A DNA stretch of 64,000 bases from Ascaphus truei (taxonomy: Eukaryota > Chordata > Amphibia > Anura > Ascaphidae). Position 1 is the stretch's first letter. The number at the start of each line of letters is the position of its first letter. Shown here piece after piece: positions 34,572 through 45,030 of this stretch. The stretch lies in the NCBI GenBank assembly GCA_036426205.1, contig CM071573.1, forward strand, positions 41,684,106 to 41,748,105, given 5' to 3'. Under the pieces are notes generated by a model. That model saw only the letters and a program-made list of their open reading frames with translations, ran no database searches and had not been told where the DNA came from. A program made the translations under genes and the position numbers.

Positions 34572-34655
34572 GGCGCCCGGGATTGAGTGGGCGAGGGCCC
34601 GGCGCCCGGGATTGAGTGGGCGAGGGCCCGGTGCCCAGGAATGAGTGGGAAAGGT
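34572..34655. repeat. Short tandem repeat, 29-bp unit, about 2.9 copies
   Basis: GGCGCCCGGGATTGAGTGGG plus CGAGGGCCC at 34572-34600 is repeated exactly at 34601-34629 and then diverged (GGTGCCCAGGAATGAGTGGG). Confidence 0.85.
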
Positions 34656-35049
34656 TGTATAGTGGAGACTCATTGTGACACATGTCTTCCGTAAGTGTAA
34701 AATACACTTTTTTTGCTGCAACTTGTTGTTATGATTAAAGATGTTGTGGTGTTTATTATTACTCTGAAATAATGAGGTAAAAAACATAAGTCCGAAACAA
34801 GCTTAGAGATGTGTTTGTTCGTTGGCTGTATTCTATAGTTTAAATGTCCTTTTTCTGTTCAGTACGCTGCAAGCAGGTGGATACATAAGAGGTTTCTATG
34901 TGCTGCTTTAGAAGAGACATTTTATTGGCTACTAATTCAGGACTAGTTTATCTTCCAAGTACAGCGTGAGAGTCATTAACAGTACACGTAGGCTGATGAA
35001 CTTGAACACATTACCCTGAGCTGTTAAGCCAGTTTAACAGCCTTCCTCA
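34656..35049. other. CCDC186 intron, unannotated
   Basis: No feature recognised. Confidence 0.45.
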
Positions 35050-35560
35050 CTCTTAAGGCCGCAGCCAGGCTGGGAGCGAGCGCGCTCTCGCTCGAGCTCC
35101 CTGCCGTGAGAGCAGGGGCGATTTTGTTTCCAGCGTAGTTGCGCGCGCAGGGGGGGCGTGCCCTCAATGGCTGAACCGCGCACGTGACCAGGGCAAGCGC
35201 GACAAATTCAAAATAATTTGTCTCGCCAAGCAGCTGAAATGCGGAGCGCTGACAGGCACGCGCTCACGCTGTTCAAACACATTGTTGCTGGACGAGCCCC
35301 AAGTCCTTGATTTATACCAGATGCCACTGAACGGCAGCGCGATCCGGTGCCGTCACCCTGTGCTGCCGCCGAGCAGCATTTTGAACATACAGGGGATACA
35401 GAAGAGGAGACCGGGAGGTGTGACGGAGGCGTAAGCGGTTCGCCCTCATTGGATGAATCGCTCATGTATGCGCGGCACGCGAGATATGTTTACTTTAATT
35501 TGATTACATAATTTGATTTTTCAGCTGCGCAGCTTTGTGCCATGCGACGCTTTAACATCA
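35050..35560. repeat. CpG-rich repeat block, probably Harbinger-like
   Basis: Starts TTAAGGCCGCAGCCAGGC like a TTA/TAA-GGCC Harbinger end. It contains CCCTCAATGGCTGAACCGCG (35161) and, in variant form, TTCGCCCTCATTGGATGAAT (35440), shared with 6066 and 10260. The right end is unclear (GCATGGCACAAAGC-like inverse near 35540). Confidence 0.4.
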
Positions 35561-36354
35561 CAAGATGGGGATATAAACAGGTCTTTTATAGGTTTTCTCA
35601 GGTGACCGTCTGTTGTAATATGTTCTGCTTGAGCTCCTTGCTGCACTTGTGTAGGCCCCGGCGCCCAGTAGTAGCTCAGCAATAACATTCATAGGAACAA
35701 TTGGCCAGTAAAGCAGCAGCCCGCACGGATCTCCCTTTGCCCTTTACAAAGCGGCTATTATTTTTTTACATCTGATGCTTCGTTCTGGAGATATAAACAA
35801 AATCTGACATGTCAGGGAGTCGAAAGGTTTCCGTGGTGAGATCGGAAGCCAGAGATTAGGATAATTAAGTTTTTATTTTAAAAAGCAGAGCAGACCATGC
35901 TCTGGGTGCCTGATCCTAACATTGTACCAGGGAACTCATATATGCTTCTGGGGGGGTGGCTGAATTAATGACCCAGTGCACATGATATCCTTTTATGCCT
36001 TTCTTCTTTACCTCAGTAGTGCTACAAATATTCAGTATGGAACCAAATGAATATTGCAAGTCTTTTATCCAAAGATAAGAGTGTACATTAGATTTAAACA
36101 ATTAACCCCTATGTTGCCAGACGTACTAGCAACACACGTGTCGCAGTCCCTTCTGACCAGGTTTAAACAAGTACATAGGGATACCACAAAAGGATGCATT
36201 GCCAACGAAAATAACTGCGATCCAGAAGTTACAATTAGAAACCACAGAATGAAGGTTAAACAAAATGATTGTTTGCTGCTACCTGTTAGTGGTAAAGGAA
36301 TTTCCCTCGGATGTAAGCCGTCTTTCATGCTAATCTCAGTGGAATGTGATTTTA
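35561..36354. other. CCDC186 intron, unannotated
   Basis: No exon or bounded repeat recognised. A 150-codon plus-strand ORF at 36054-36506 has no recognisable family and runs into a tandem repeat. Confidence 0.45.
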
Positions 36355-36462
36355 GCACTCCCTTACACACCTGTAACATCCCTTACACACCTGTAACATC
36401 CCTTAACACACCTACTACCTGTAGCCTCCTTTACACACCTACTACCTGTAGCTGCCTTTCAT
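36355..36462. repeat. Short tandem repeat (CCTTACACACCTGTAACATC / CACCTACTACCTGTAGC)
   Basis: Units of CACACCT plus TGTAACATCCCTTA or ACTACCTGTAGCC. Related units recur at about 44258-44320 and 44690-44885, at the start of the second copy of the 7.7-kb block. Confidence 0.7.
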
Positions 36463-37117
36463 TTCTAGGAGCAGCACTCCGTTTTGTTGTATCAATTGAT
36501 CAATAATTTTCCTAACTGTTGTCCCACTTATTCAGTCTAATTCAGCGTTATTTCTGATTCATCTTTAATCCCCTGCTCTTATCCTGTGCACACAAGTCAC
36601 TGGGAAAGTCCCCACTGGTTTTCTACAACACATTGTTGACTTTTCTGGTGGTGGATTCACATTTACAACTTCACTTTAAACACTGCAACATTAGAATTGA
36701 TGCAGTGTTTTTCCCATTGCTGTTTATCAGCTGCTAATGAGCCATCAATGAAAAACTATATTTGTTTAATAGTGTGTGATATATTTGTTTTTGATGGTAA
36801 TTTGATTATTCTGATTTTACATTTAAAATGGTAGATGTTTTACATTGTTTTAAGGAATGAAATTGCATTGTGTATACATACCTATCTACCTACCTACATA
36901 CTGCTCTGTGATTCAAACATTAGGTTATAAAAAGTGTTGACACTTGCATCTGTTTAGGTATTTGTAATGTCATCAGAATCTACAGGAAGTAAACTGCAAG
37001 AAACAAAGAATGCAGGAGAAATGTAAATAAAGACAGACGTCACAGCATCAATTAAAAGATGCTCGTTGAACAGGAATAGTAACAGTTTAGTATCAATGCC
37101 ACACCCTAGTTGAGTAA

Positions 37118-38228
37118 GCCTGCGGCCATAGTAAGCGCGACGGCACGAGCGGTTTTGCAGAAGCTCCAAAAGCAAACAAGATCTTATCTTGCATTAAACG
37201 GGCAATGGATGGAAGGGAAGTAAACATAATTATGGCCCTTTACAAAGCATTAGTAAGATCACACCTTGAGTATGGAGTACAATTTTGGGCACCACTCCTT
37301 AGAAAAGACAGGGAACTAGAGAGAGTGCAGAGAAGAGCCACCAAATTAATAAAGGGGATGGACAATCTAACTTCTGAGGAGAGGCTAGCTAAATTTTAGA
37401 TTTATTTACATTAGAAAAGAGGCGTCTAAGAGGGGATATGATGACTGTATACAAATATATTCGGGGACAGTACAGGGAGCTTTCAAAAGAACTATTCATC
37501 CCAAGGGCAGTACAAATGACTCTGGGACATCTCTTAAGGTTTGAGGAAAGGCGATTTCACCAGCAACAAAGGAAAGGGTTCTTTACAGTAAGGGCAGTTA
37601 CAATGTGGAATTCATTACCCATGGAGACTGTGATGGCAGATACAATAGATCAGTTCAAAAAAAGGTTGGACATCTTTTTAGAAAGGAAAGGTATACAGGG
37701 ATATACCAAATTAGTAAACATGGGAAGGATGTTGATTCAGGGAATAATCCGATTGACAATTCTTGGAGTCAGGAAGGAATTTCTTTTTCCCCTTATGAGA
37801 TATCATTGGATGATATGACTCTTGAGGTTTTTTGTTTGCCTTCCTCTTGGTCAATAAGGAAGTATAGATAAAGGATAAAGTATCTGTTGTCTAAATTTAG
37901 CATAGGTTGAAGTGATGATTTTTTCAACCTCATCTACTATGTAACTATGATGTCACACGCGCAGCACACCAAAGCCTGTAAGGCAATGTGCACGGCTATA
38001 GAGGGCGCGATGGAGCGACCAATTTTTCGCTAGACAAAATCTTTTTATTTTGTCTCGTGATGGCCGGGTCACGTGTGCGGATCAACCAATGAAGGCGAAC
38101 TGCTCCCGTGACGTCACAGGCACGCCCCCCCAAACATTGAATTGGAGCTGCTCTTGGTCGCGTCACCTCCTCCGTGGCCTGTGGGGACTGGATCACGTCA
38201 CGCGCGCGCGCCTACTATGTACAAGCCC
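37118..38228. mobile_element. Harbinger-type MITE with a CR1 fragment inside
   Basis: Ends GCCTGCGGCCATAGTAAGCG and CGCCTACTATGTACAAGCCC, flanked by TAA at 37115-37117 and 38229-38231. About 37165-37945 is an inserted CR1 fragment. Without it the element is about 330 bp, like its relatives. Duplicate at about 45645-46745. Confidence 0.65.
37165..37945 (+). mobile_element. CR1-type LINE 3' fragment
   Basis: Plus-strand AIDGREVNIIMALYKALVRS, HLEYGVQFWAPLLRKD, QRRATKLIKGMDNLTSEERL, then RRLRGDMMTVYKYIRGQYRE, AVTMWNSLPMET. This is the C-terminal end of a CR1 ORF2, with one internal stop at about 37397. The 3' end is TTCAACCTCATCTACTATGT. It is the same CR1 subfamily as 25866-27180, in opposite orientation. 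Confidence 0.85.
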
Positions 38229-38231
38229 TAA

Positions 38232-38600
38232 GAGAAGTATCTTTTGTAAGTAAAGGGGTGACATACATGAGCCTGTTACTATAGCCTGTGCTCCTCGAAG
38301 GGTTTTTAGATGCCAGACCACTGCTAGGTTTGAAACATACGTAATACTTGGCATTTCATACTCTAGTCCTTTCTCTTAATGGTACCCACATGGAAGATTA
38401 GCTCCTGTTGATTTCATTGGTTGAATATTTGGGGGGGGGGGGCGGGGGAGGGCGGCAACAAAGAGATTTCCCAAAACTTTTTAGTGGGATTCTACAACGA
38501 AGGAAATAGTAGTGTCAGCGATAAAAACAGTTCGACGTAAAAAAAACTATTACGCTGCGTTTAAGATTATGATAATAAAACAGGAACTTTGTAAAGACTA
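38232..38600. other. CCDC186 intron, unannotated
   Basis: A G-run at 38432-38448. Nothing else recognised. Confidence 0.45.
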
Positions 38601-38601
38601 T

Positions 38602-38720
38602 GGGCCATATTCACTAAGCAGTGCTACACCATAAGAATCCTTCTGGCACTGCTTAGTAAATATAGATCTTCCTGCCCAGAAGGTTCCTTCAGGCAAAACA
38701 CTGCTAAGTAAACATGGCCC
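38602..38720. mobile_element. Short palindromic MITE (GGGCCATATTCACTAAGCAG ends)
   Basis: The left GGGCCATATTCACTAAGCAG is largely inverse to the right CTGCTAAGTAAACATGGCCC, with CCTTCTGG / CCAGAAGG in the middle. Duplicate at about 47110-47230. Confidence 0.65.
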
Positions 38721-39044
38721 TTCATGGGGTATTCATTTGAATGGGTCCGTAGTTGTTTCTTATTTGATATGTTTGCTGTTATTCACTTTAAAAAAGGAAA
38801 ATGGCCAGTCCCACGTACTGATCAACTGAACTAAAGGTTGTAATACAGGCAGGAATCTCCCTATAAAGAGGCGGCTGCTGCTGCTGGCATGTAACACATG
38901 CTGCTCCTTACATTCTTATACGTCATTGTACTTTGATGTAGGTCAGGTTTTCATAGTTCTATTGACACACCTTCTACTGTTATGTGAAGACCTCAAAGCG
39001 GGGATCAAACTCCACTCTTGTAATAAAATCCTTCATTGCCTTCC

Positions 39045-39125
39045 ATCGGTCTAGTGCCCAGTTCTCAAGGCCCACCAATAGGCCAGTATTAGGGATATCC
39101 CTGCTTCAGCGCAGGTGGCTCAGTC
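39045..39125. mobile_element. Palindromic hAT-type MITE, left half
   Basis: TGCCCAGTTCTCAAGGCCCA, CCAATAGGCCAG, GGATATCCCTGCTTCAGC, GGTGGCTCAGTC. Only the left arm remains. Duplicate at about 47565-47640. Confidence 0.6.
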
Positions 39126-39684
39126 ATTCTGTGCCATAGACTACAATGAAAATGTATGATCATGCAGTTGCTATTTTTAGCTCCCTTTTCCAAAACTGCA
39201 CCGGTCACCTCTACTGCACAGGCAAAAAAAAAAAAGGACCTGCAAAAGCCTAAAACGTCAAATTGTAGAGATGATGCGCACTGAAAATAAACGTTATTTG
39301 TTTTCCTACACTGTGTGACGTGAACTTCCACAATGTGTAAACCACATGTGAGAGCGCAGGGCGTGATCAGTTATACTGTTTGACAAATTATCCATGTTTT
39401 GGGCTATTCCGAGGGTACAGGTAACCCCGAAAGGTTAATCAATTGTAATAAACCTTAAGACTGGAGATGTCTACATTCATATATATTATTATGCATGAAT
39501 ACAAAAAATAGCACATTTTAGAAAATTGACTTCAACAAAAGCTGGCGATTTTTAAATTTGTTCTGTTCCTTTTCTCCCCCCCCCCAATACAACTATACAT
39601 TTTAGGGAAAATATGGCACAAGCTCTCACTAACATTATCTAGAGAGCTCAGTTCCACGTTCTACGTAAAAGCGTTCAAAACTTT

Positions 39685-39714
39685 GTGTGTGTGTGTGTGT
39701 GTGTGTGTGGGTGT

Positions 39715-39757
<43 letters not shown>
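39685..39757. repeat. (GT)n microsatellite
   Basis: GTGTGT with two single-base interruptions, ending exactly at the TA target of the next element. Confidence 0.9.
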
Positions 39758-39758
<1 letters not shown>

Positions 39759-39759
<1 letters not shown>

Positions 39760-39989
39760 AGCTCAACCCCATTATAACGCTATCCGTTACAACGCAAAAT
39801 CCGCTTATAACGCGATGTAAGCGTGAATCCCAATGTTCGTATTTATGAATACTTTACCACACGATTATTGTTATCTTAAATACTTTATTGTACAATGTAT
39901 ACAATTGTACATTATTTCTAACGCGATCCACTTATAATGCGATGTGATTCTTTGGACCCCAAGCACAGCGTTATAAGGGGGTTTAGCTG
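39759..39989. mobile_element. Tc1/mariner-type MITE, TA target duplication
   Basis: The left CAGCTCAACCCCATTATAAC and right GTTATAAGGGGGTTTAGCTG are inverse. TA lies at 39757-39758 and 39990-39991. It repeats CGCTTATAACGCGATG-type motifs internally. Duplicate at about 48255-48490. Confidence 0.75.
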
Positions 39990-40060
39990 TATATCTATAT
40001 CTCAAATGGAAATATTACTGTGTGCTCATTTGCACACAGGTCTGCAGCCCTACCTTTCAC

Positions 40061-40204
40061 CATTGTTACCCAGCATACAGTGCTTCCAATGCAGCAAGGG
40101 ATTCTGGGAAGTGACATGCAAATGGTACACAGTGTGCCACCTATTTTGCTTCAAAACCATATAAAATGATATATACCTTTCTGTGGAGGGTTTTTGTCAC
40201 TTTT

Positions 40205-40255
<51 letters not shown>

Positions 40256-40276
40256 ACACCCACCAAAAACACAACC

Positions 40277-40316
<40 letters not shown>

Positions 40317-40457
40317 ATGGTGGGTAAAAAAAAAAGTGACAAAAACCCTCCACAAAAAGGTATATATCATGTTATATGGTTTTGAAGCAAAAAAGGTGCA
40401 TGTCACTTCCCAGAATCCCTTGCAGCATTGGAAGCACTGTATGCTGGGTAACAATGG
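40061..40457. repeat. Large foldback: 130-150-bp arms around a (CA)n loop
   Basis: The left arm (40061-40211) contains TTACCCAGCATACAGTGCTT, GGGATTCTGGGAAGTGACAT and GGAGGGTTTTTGTCAC. The right arm (40327-40457) is its inverse: GTGACAAAAACCCTCC, ATGTCACTTCCCAGAATCCC, ATGCTGGGTAAC. The loop is CA-rich. The outer part of the arms is the CACTTGTGAGCAC-family repeat of 11487 and 54604. Duplicate at about 48555-48955. Confidence 0.75.
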
Positions 40458-40578
40458 TTATATATATATAATTATACATGCATATACGTTTTGTGTGGAA
40501 ACAACATTTTTAATGTTGAAGTACAGTTTTTGTAGGAAAATACACATACTTACTCTGTACACTTGGTAGAAGATGTAA

Positions 40579-40851
<273 letters not shown>

Positions 40852-41040
40852 TGAGAGCTTTTTGTAGGACATATTCTTGAATTTGGGAATATTTTGAACA
40901 CCAACAGTATGTTAGCTACTTTCAGTTTGCTTTTCATTATGTAAGTCAGCTCTCTCCCTAGACTTGTACATGTATCATGGTGGTCTCCGAATGGGAAACA
41001 AGTATGGTGGGATTCCATTGTATTGTTAAAAAATGTTGTT

Positions 41041-42815
41041 AGTCCTACTAACTCTGTCCTCTAACCCTCAACGCCTATTCGCCACCCTTTGCTCCCTTCT
41101 CTGCCCAACTATACCTGGCCCCCTACTACCCTCGCACACCTGAATCTACCTTCCGCTAATTCTCCCCTGTGACTGAGGATGAGGTCTGTGTGGTTCTCTC
41201 CATCTCGCCCTACAACCTGCCCCCTTAATTCCATTCCCTCACATCTCCTCTGCCCCCGCTCTAGCACAATAAGCCGCACACTAACCTCTCTCTCACCTCC
41301 GGCACATTCCCTTCTTCTTTTAAACATGCACTCTCTCCTCCCCTTTGCCTCCAAGCTGCTTGAGTGACTTCTATACAACCACTTGACTCACTTTCTCTGC
41401 TCCAATTCCCCACTTGACTCTTTGCAATCTGGTTTTCGTCTTCTACACTGAACTGAGACAACACTAACAAAAGTGGCCAATGACCACAGTTAAGTTTAAG
41501 GGTAATTTCTCCTTACTAATTCTCCTGGATCTCTCTGCTGCCTTCGACACTGTTGTTCACCACCTTCTCCTGGACACTTTCCACTCCGTTAGTCTCTGAG
41601 CCCAGCCCACTCCTGTCTCCTCCTCTTCACCCCCTTTTCCTATTGGGGTCCCTTAAGGCTCTGTCCTTGGCCCTCTGCTCTTCTCACACTACACCTCTTC
41701 TTCACTTGGTGAACTAACACAATCATTTCGTACCATCTCTGTGCCGATAACGCCCAAATGTATCTCTCCTTTCCTGACCTCCTATCTTTTTGTCCCGTGT
41801 CACCAACTGTCTATTTGCAATCTCCTCCTGGATTTCTTACCATTACCTGAAGCTTAACATGTCCAAAACAGAACTAATATACTTTCCCCCTTTCACTGCG
41901 ACCCCCCCCCCCCCCAAGCCCAAAACTCTCCTTCACTGTCAATAATACACCAAACCTGCTGTCAAGGGGTCATCTTTACTCTGATCTCTCCATCATCACA
42001 CACTCAGTCCCTCACAAAGTCCTGCTGTCTCCACCTCTGAAATACTGCACGGTTACACCTTTTTCTCATGATGCAATTAAAATCCTAATTCACCCATCTT
42101 GTCCCGCCTTGATTACTGCAAACTTCTCACAGTTGGCATTCCCCTTATCTGCCCATCCCAACTCCAACCCATCCAAAATGCTGCTTCCAGACTCATCTAC
42201 CTCACCCACTGCTCCACTATGCAAATCACTAAACTGGTTTCCCATATCCTCTAGAATTAAATGTAAAAGTTCTGACTTAGAAAGCTCTCACGATGCTGCC
42301 CCCCCTTACATCTTGGCCCTCAACCCACACCCCTACGTTCTCCCACATCTGCCTTTCCTCCTGCCTTCTTACCTCCTCACTCCTGCGGCTGCCTACAAGA
42401 CTGCCCCCTCTCTCTGGAATCCCCTACCATGCATTATCAGACTCTTCCCCCAGCTTTCAGATGTTTAAACACTCACCTTTTCAAGGTAGCCTCTGTCATA
42501 CCCCCAACATCCAACTCGCGCCCCCTCCCCTCCCCCAGCCAAATCCACACCCTCCAACCTGAAAGGGATCAGCTGTGTGGCTGGATCATACTCCATCCTG
42601 ATGTATACTCCGTTCCACAATAAGCAGCCACTTTACCTTTTTGTTTCATCATGTGTCCCTTATTCCCTCTAGAGTGTAAGCTCTCAGGATCAGGGCCCTC
42701 ATTACCTTCTGTATCTGTGTGCGCAGTTTTGTCCTTATTTGATATGTAACTCCGTTTATGTCATTTACATCTCTCTGTACGCTCCTTGTGTTGGCGCTTC
42801 ACAAATAAATAATAA
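41041..42815 (+). mobile_element. L2-type LINE, 5'-truncated and decayed
   Basis: The plus strand encodes, with many breaks, LLDLSAAFDTVVHHLLLDT (about 41521-41580), [10 protein letters not shown] (about 41660-41690), a degenerate CADNAQMY at the catalytic YADD position (about 41741-41764), and the C-terminus SLWNPLPCII (about 42408-42438). The 3' end, GTGTAAGCTCTCAGGATCAG ... GGCGCTTCACAAATAAATAA, is the L2-like tail. No intact ORF. Duplicate at about 49545-51285. Confidence 0.75.
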
Positions 42816-43044
42816 TTGTCAATCTGATTATAAACACATCCCTGTTAGCAAAAAAACATGATGCTTATGCGTTTCATGAACAACAACTAACTAACTAAAA
42901 ACACTCTCTCAGCGCTCGATCCAACAATAATGTGTGAAAAATGATGAATACACTAAAACAATTTTTTGTGTAAGTGCAAAAATCAGCAGCCAAGGGGACA
43001 ACAAACAATAGACGGTTCCAAATCTACTAAACAAAATACATATA

Positions 43045-43980
43045 CAAAAGCAGTGTTCCCGGCGCTAATGAGTTGATGTCCACAATACCATACTCCAAAG
43101 ACAGTCCTGGATGGAACTGACAGTCCTGGCAGATGGATGGATACACCAACAAAAGTTCTGAATGGAGTAAATAGTCCTCAGAATTGATTCCAGGTGGTTT
43201 CTGTAATCACATAAGAACAAAGACACACCAATTGCGCAGTATAATAGATCACAATGCCCTAACCAAAAACGGGAAAATCCCAACTTACAAGATATGCTCT
43301 TGTTGGTTCAGGGGAGAGAATCTGTTACAGGCCCCTTCTCCACCTCAGTGTCCACGGACCCCACGTGGTTGACAGGATGATCCTCCTTGTACTGGATGGC
43401 GCCCTCGCGGGAGCAGCATACACCGCAACAGCCAATGTACAAAGAAAATAAAACAGCCTAGTGTAATACGCATATACACTTTAAAACAATTAAAAAAGGC
43501 CACACTACCCACACTTACAATAAGTAAGGGCAAGTGGTGCCACTTACGAATGCCGTCCGCAACCTGCTTCCAACCAGGCAGGAACGGAGACGCACACAGT
43601 CACACGCCGATTGATGACGTCAGCGGCGCGACGCGGGTCACCTCTCCAGCACCGGATGGATTCAGTAGTTGGTCGGCACACACGCACAGTACTAAGCTCC
43701 TCCCTACGCGTTTCGTGACCATGTGTCACTTCCTCGGGATGGTGGAGCTTAGTGGACAAAATACTTAAATACAGGCAAAATACATAGACTCGCCCACAAA
43801 TGGGCGGAGACAGTATAATTAAGAAAGTGCTATAGGGACAAATGCAGCTAACACTAAACGGACCGCTGATGGGGTAAAAAAAAGTCCTAAATAGCACATG
43901 TGTCATTAAACAACAATACCAAAGTGATAAAAAACTAAGTAATGGTGATTAACCCATTAGCGCCGGGAACACTGCTTTTG
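43045..43980. mobile_element. Mariner-like TIR element, 936 bp, TA target duplication
   Basis: CAAAAGCAGTGTTCCCGGCG at the left is matched, for 26 bases in all, by the inverse at the right end. TA flanks both sides (43043-43044, 43981-43982). The interior holds TACGCGTTTCGTGACC..TCACTTCCTCGGGA, a motif of the GTTTCGG foldback group. No transposase frame. Duplicate at about 51510-52420. Confidence 0.7.
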
Positions 43981-44249
43981 TATACGTGTTATGTGTTTCA
44001 TGCTGTAGAACTATTATAATGTTAGGAATGCATAACATGATTTCAATTGTATATACTAGAAGCAATGTTTTATCTGTGTATATTATACAATTATCATGCA
44101 GACCTACATGGAAGTGGTGACTCATTTCTTCGGCCACGTGCTTAATTCATGTTTACTAGAGGGAGCTCCCAGCATTGGCAGTACACATAGTGAATAATAT
44201 TTATTTGAAATATTCACATGTTAACATTACATTTAATATTCATACAGTA

Positions 44250-45030
44250 TTAGCCTCATTTACACACCTACCTTATCTGTATGTTGTAGCCGCGTTAACA
44301 CACCACTTGTCTTGTAGCCGCCTGGCAGGAGGGAGAAGGGGGGCAGAGGAGGCCGCGAGGTAAAAGTATAGGGGGAGAGGTGAGGGGAGAAGGAAGAAGA
44401 GGACAGGAGGGGAACAACAGGGGGAGAAGGAACGGGGAAAAAACGAGGACGGGAGAAGACGGAGGGAAAGGGGGAAGGGAAGAAGGGAAGTGTAAAAAAC
44501 AGCGAGAGAGTGGGGAGGTTGAGGCACAATATCGTTTAAAAAACATACCAACTTTTTCTTCCGTTCTCTCTTTTCACTTCTTTACAAACCTTCTACTGCA
44601 TGTGAGCGTCTACGCCGTTTTCTTACTCACCTTTACACACATAATGATGTAGTCCACCTTTAAACAGTCGACGGTCTTTCTGTGTAGCCGCCTTCTTTTT
44701 ACTAAACCGGATTACTACCTGTTTAGTTTCTTAGCCTCCGGTTTAAACCACCTTACCTAACTACATGTAGCCTAGTGCCTCCTTTTACACACCTCTGCCT
44801 TGTAGCCGCCTTTTTACACACCTAACCTGTCATCCTACCCTCTTTGTCCTGTAGGCCTCCTTTACACACCTACTACCTGTAGCCGTGCTGTTCACCCACT
44901 ATCTAGCGAGCATCTTAGGAACCTATGGGGGCCTGGTGCGCCGCAAGGAGCGGGACTACTCCGTGGTTGGATACATGAGCAAAATTAAGGGCCTATCCCA
45001 CTGTGCCCGGTGTCGGACGCACATATTAGT
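44250..45030. other. Joint between the two copies of the 7.7-kb block
   Basis: CACACCTACTACCTGTAGCC-type repeats enclose a purine-rich run (about 44325-44520, GGGGGAGAGGTGAGGGGAGA) and a non-repetitive stretch (about 44885-45010) without relatives here. No gene recognised. It is probably where unpolished sequence was joined to the contig. Confidence 0.55.

Noticed and set aside
36054..36506. 150-codon plus-strand ORF
   Set aside because: No recognisable domain; its last third is a TACACACCT tandem repeat.
41109..42623. Several ORFs of 60-119 codons on both strands as genes
   Set aside because: They lie within a decayed L2-type LINE; the plus-strand ones are pieces of its reverse transcriptase and tail.
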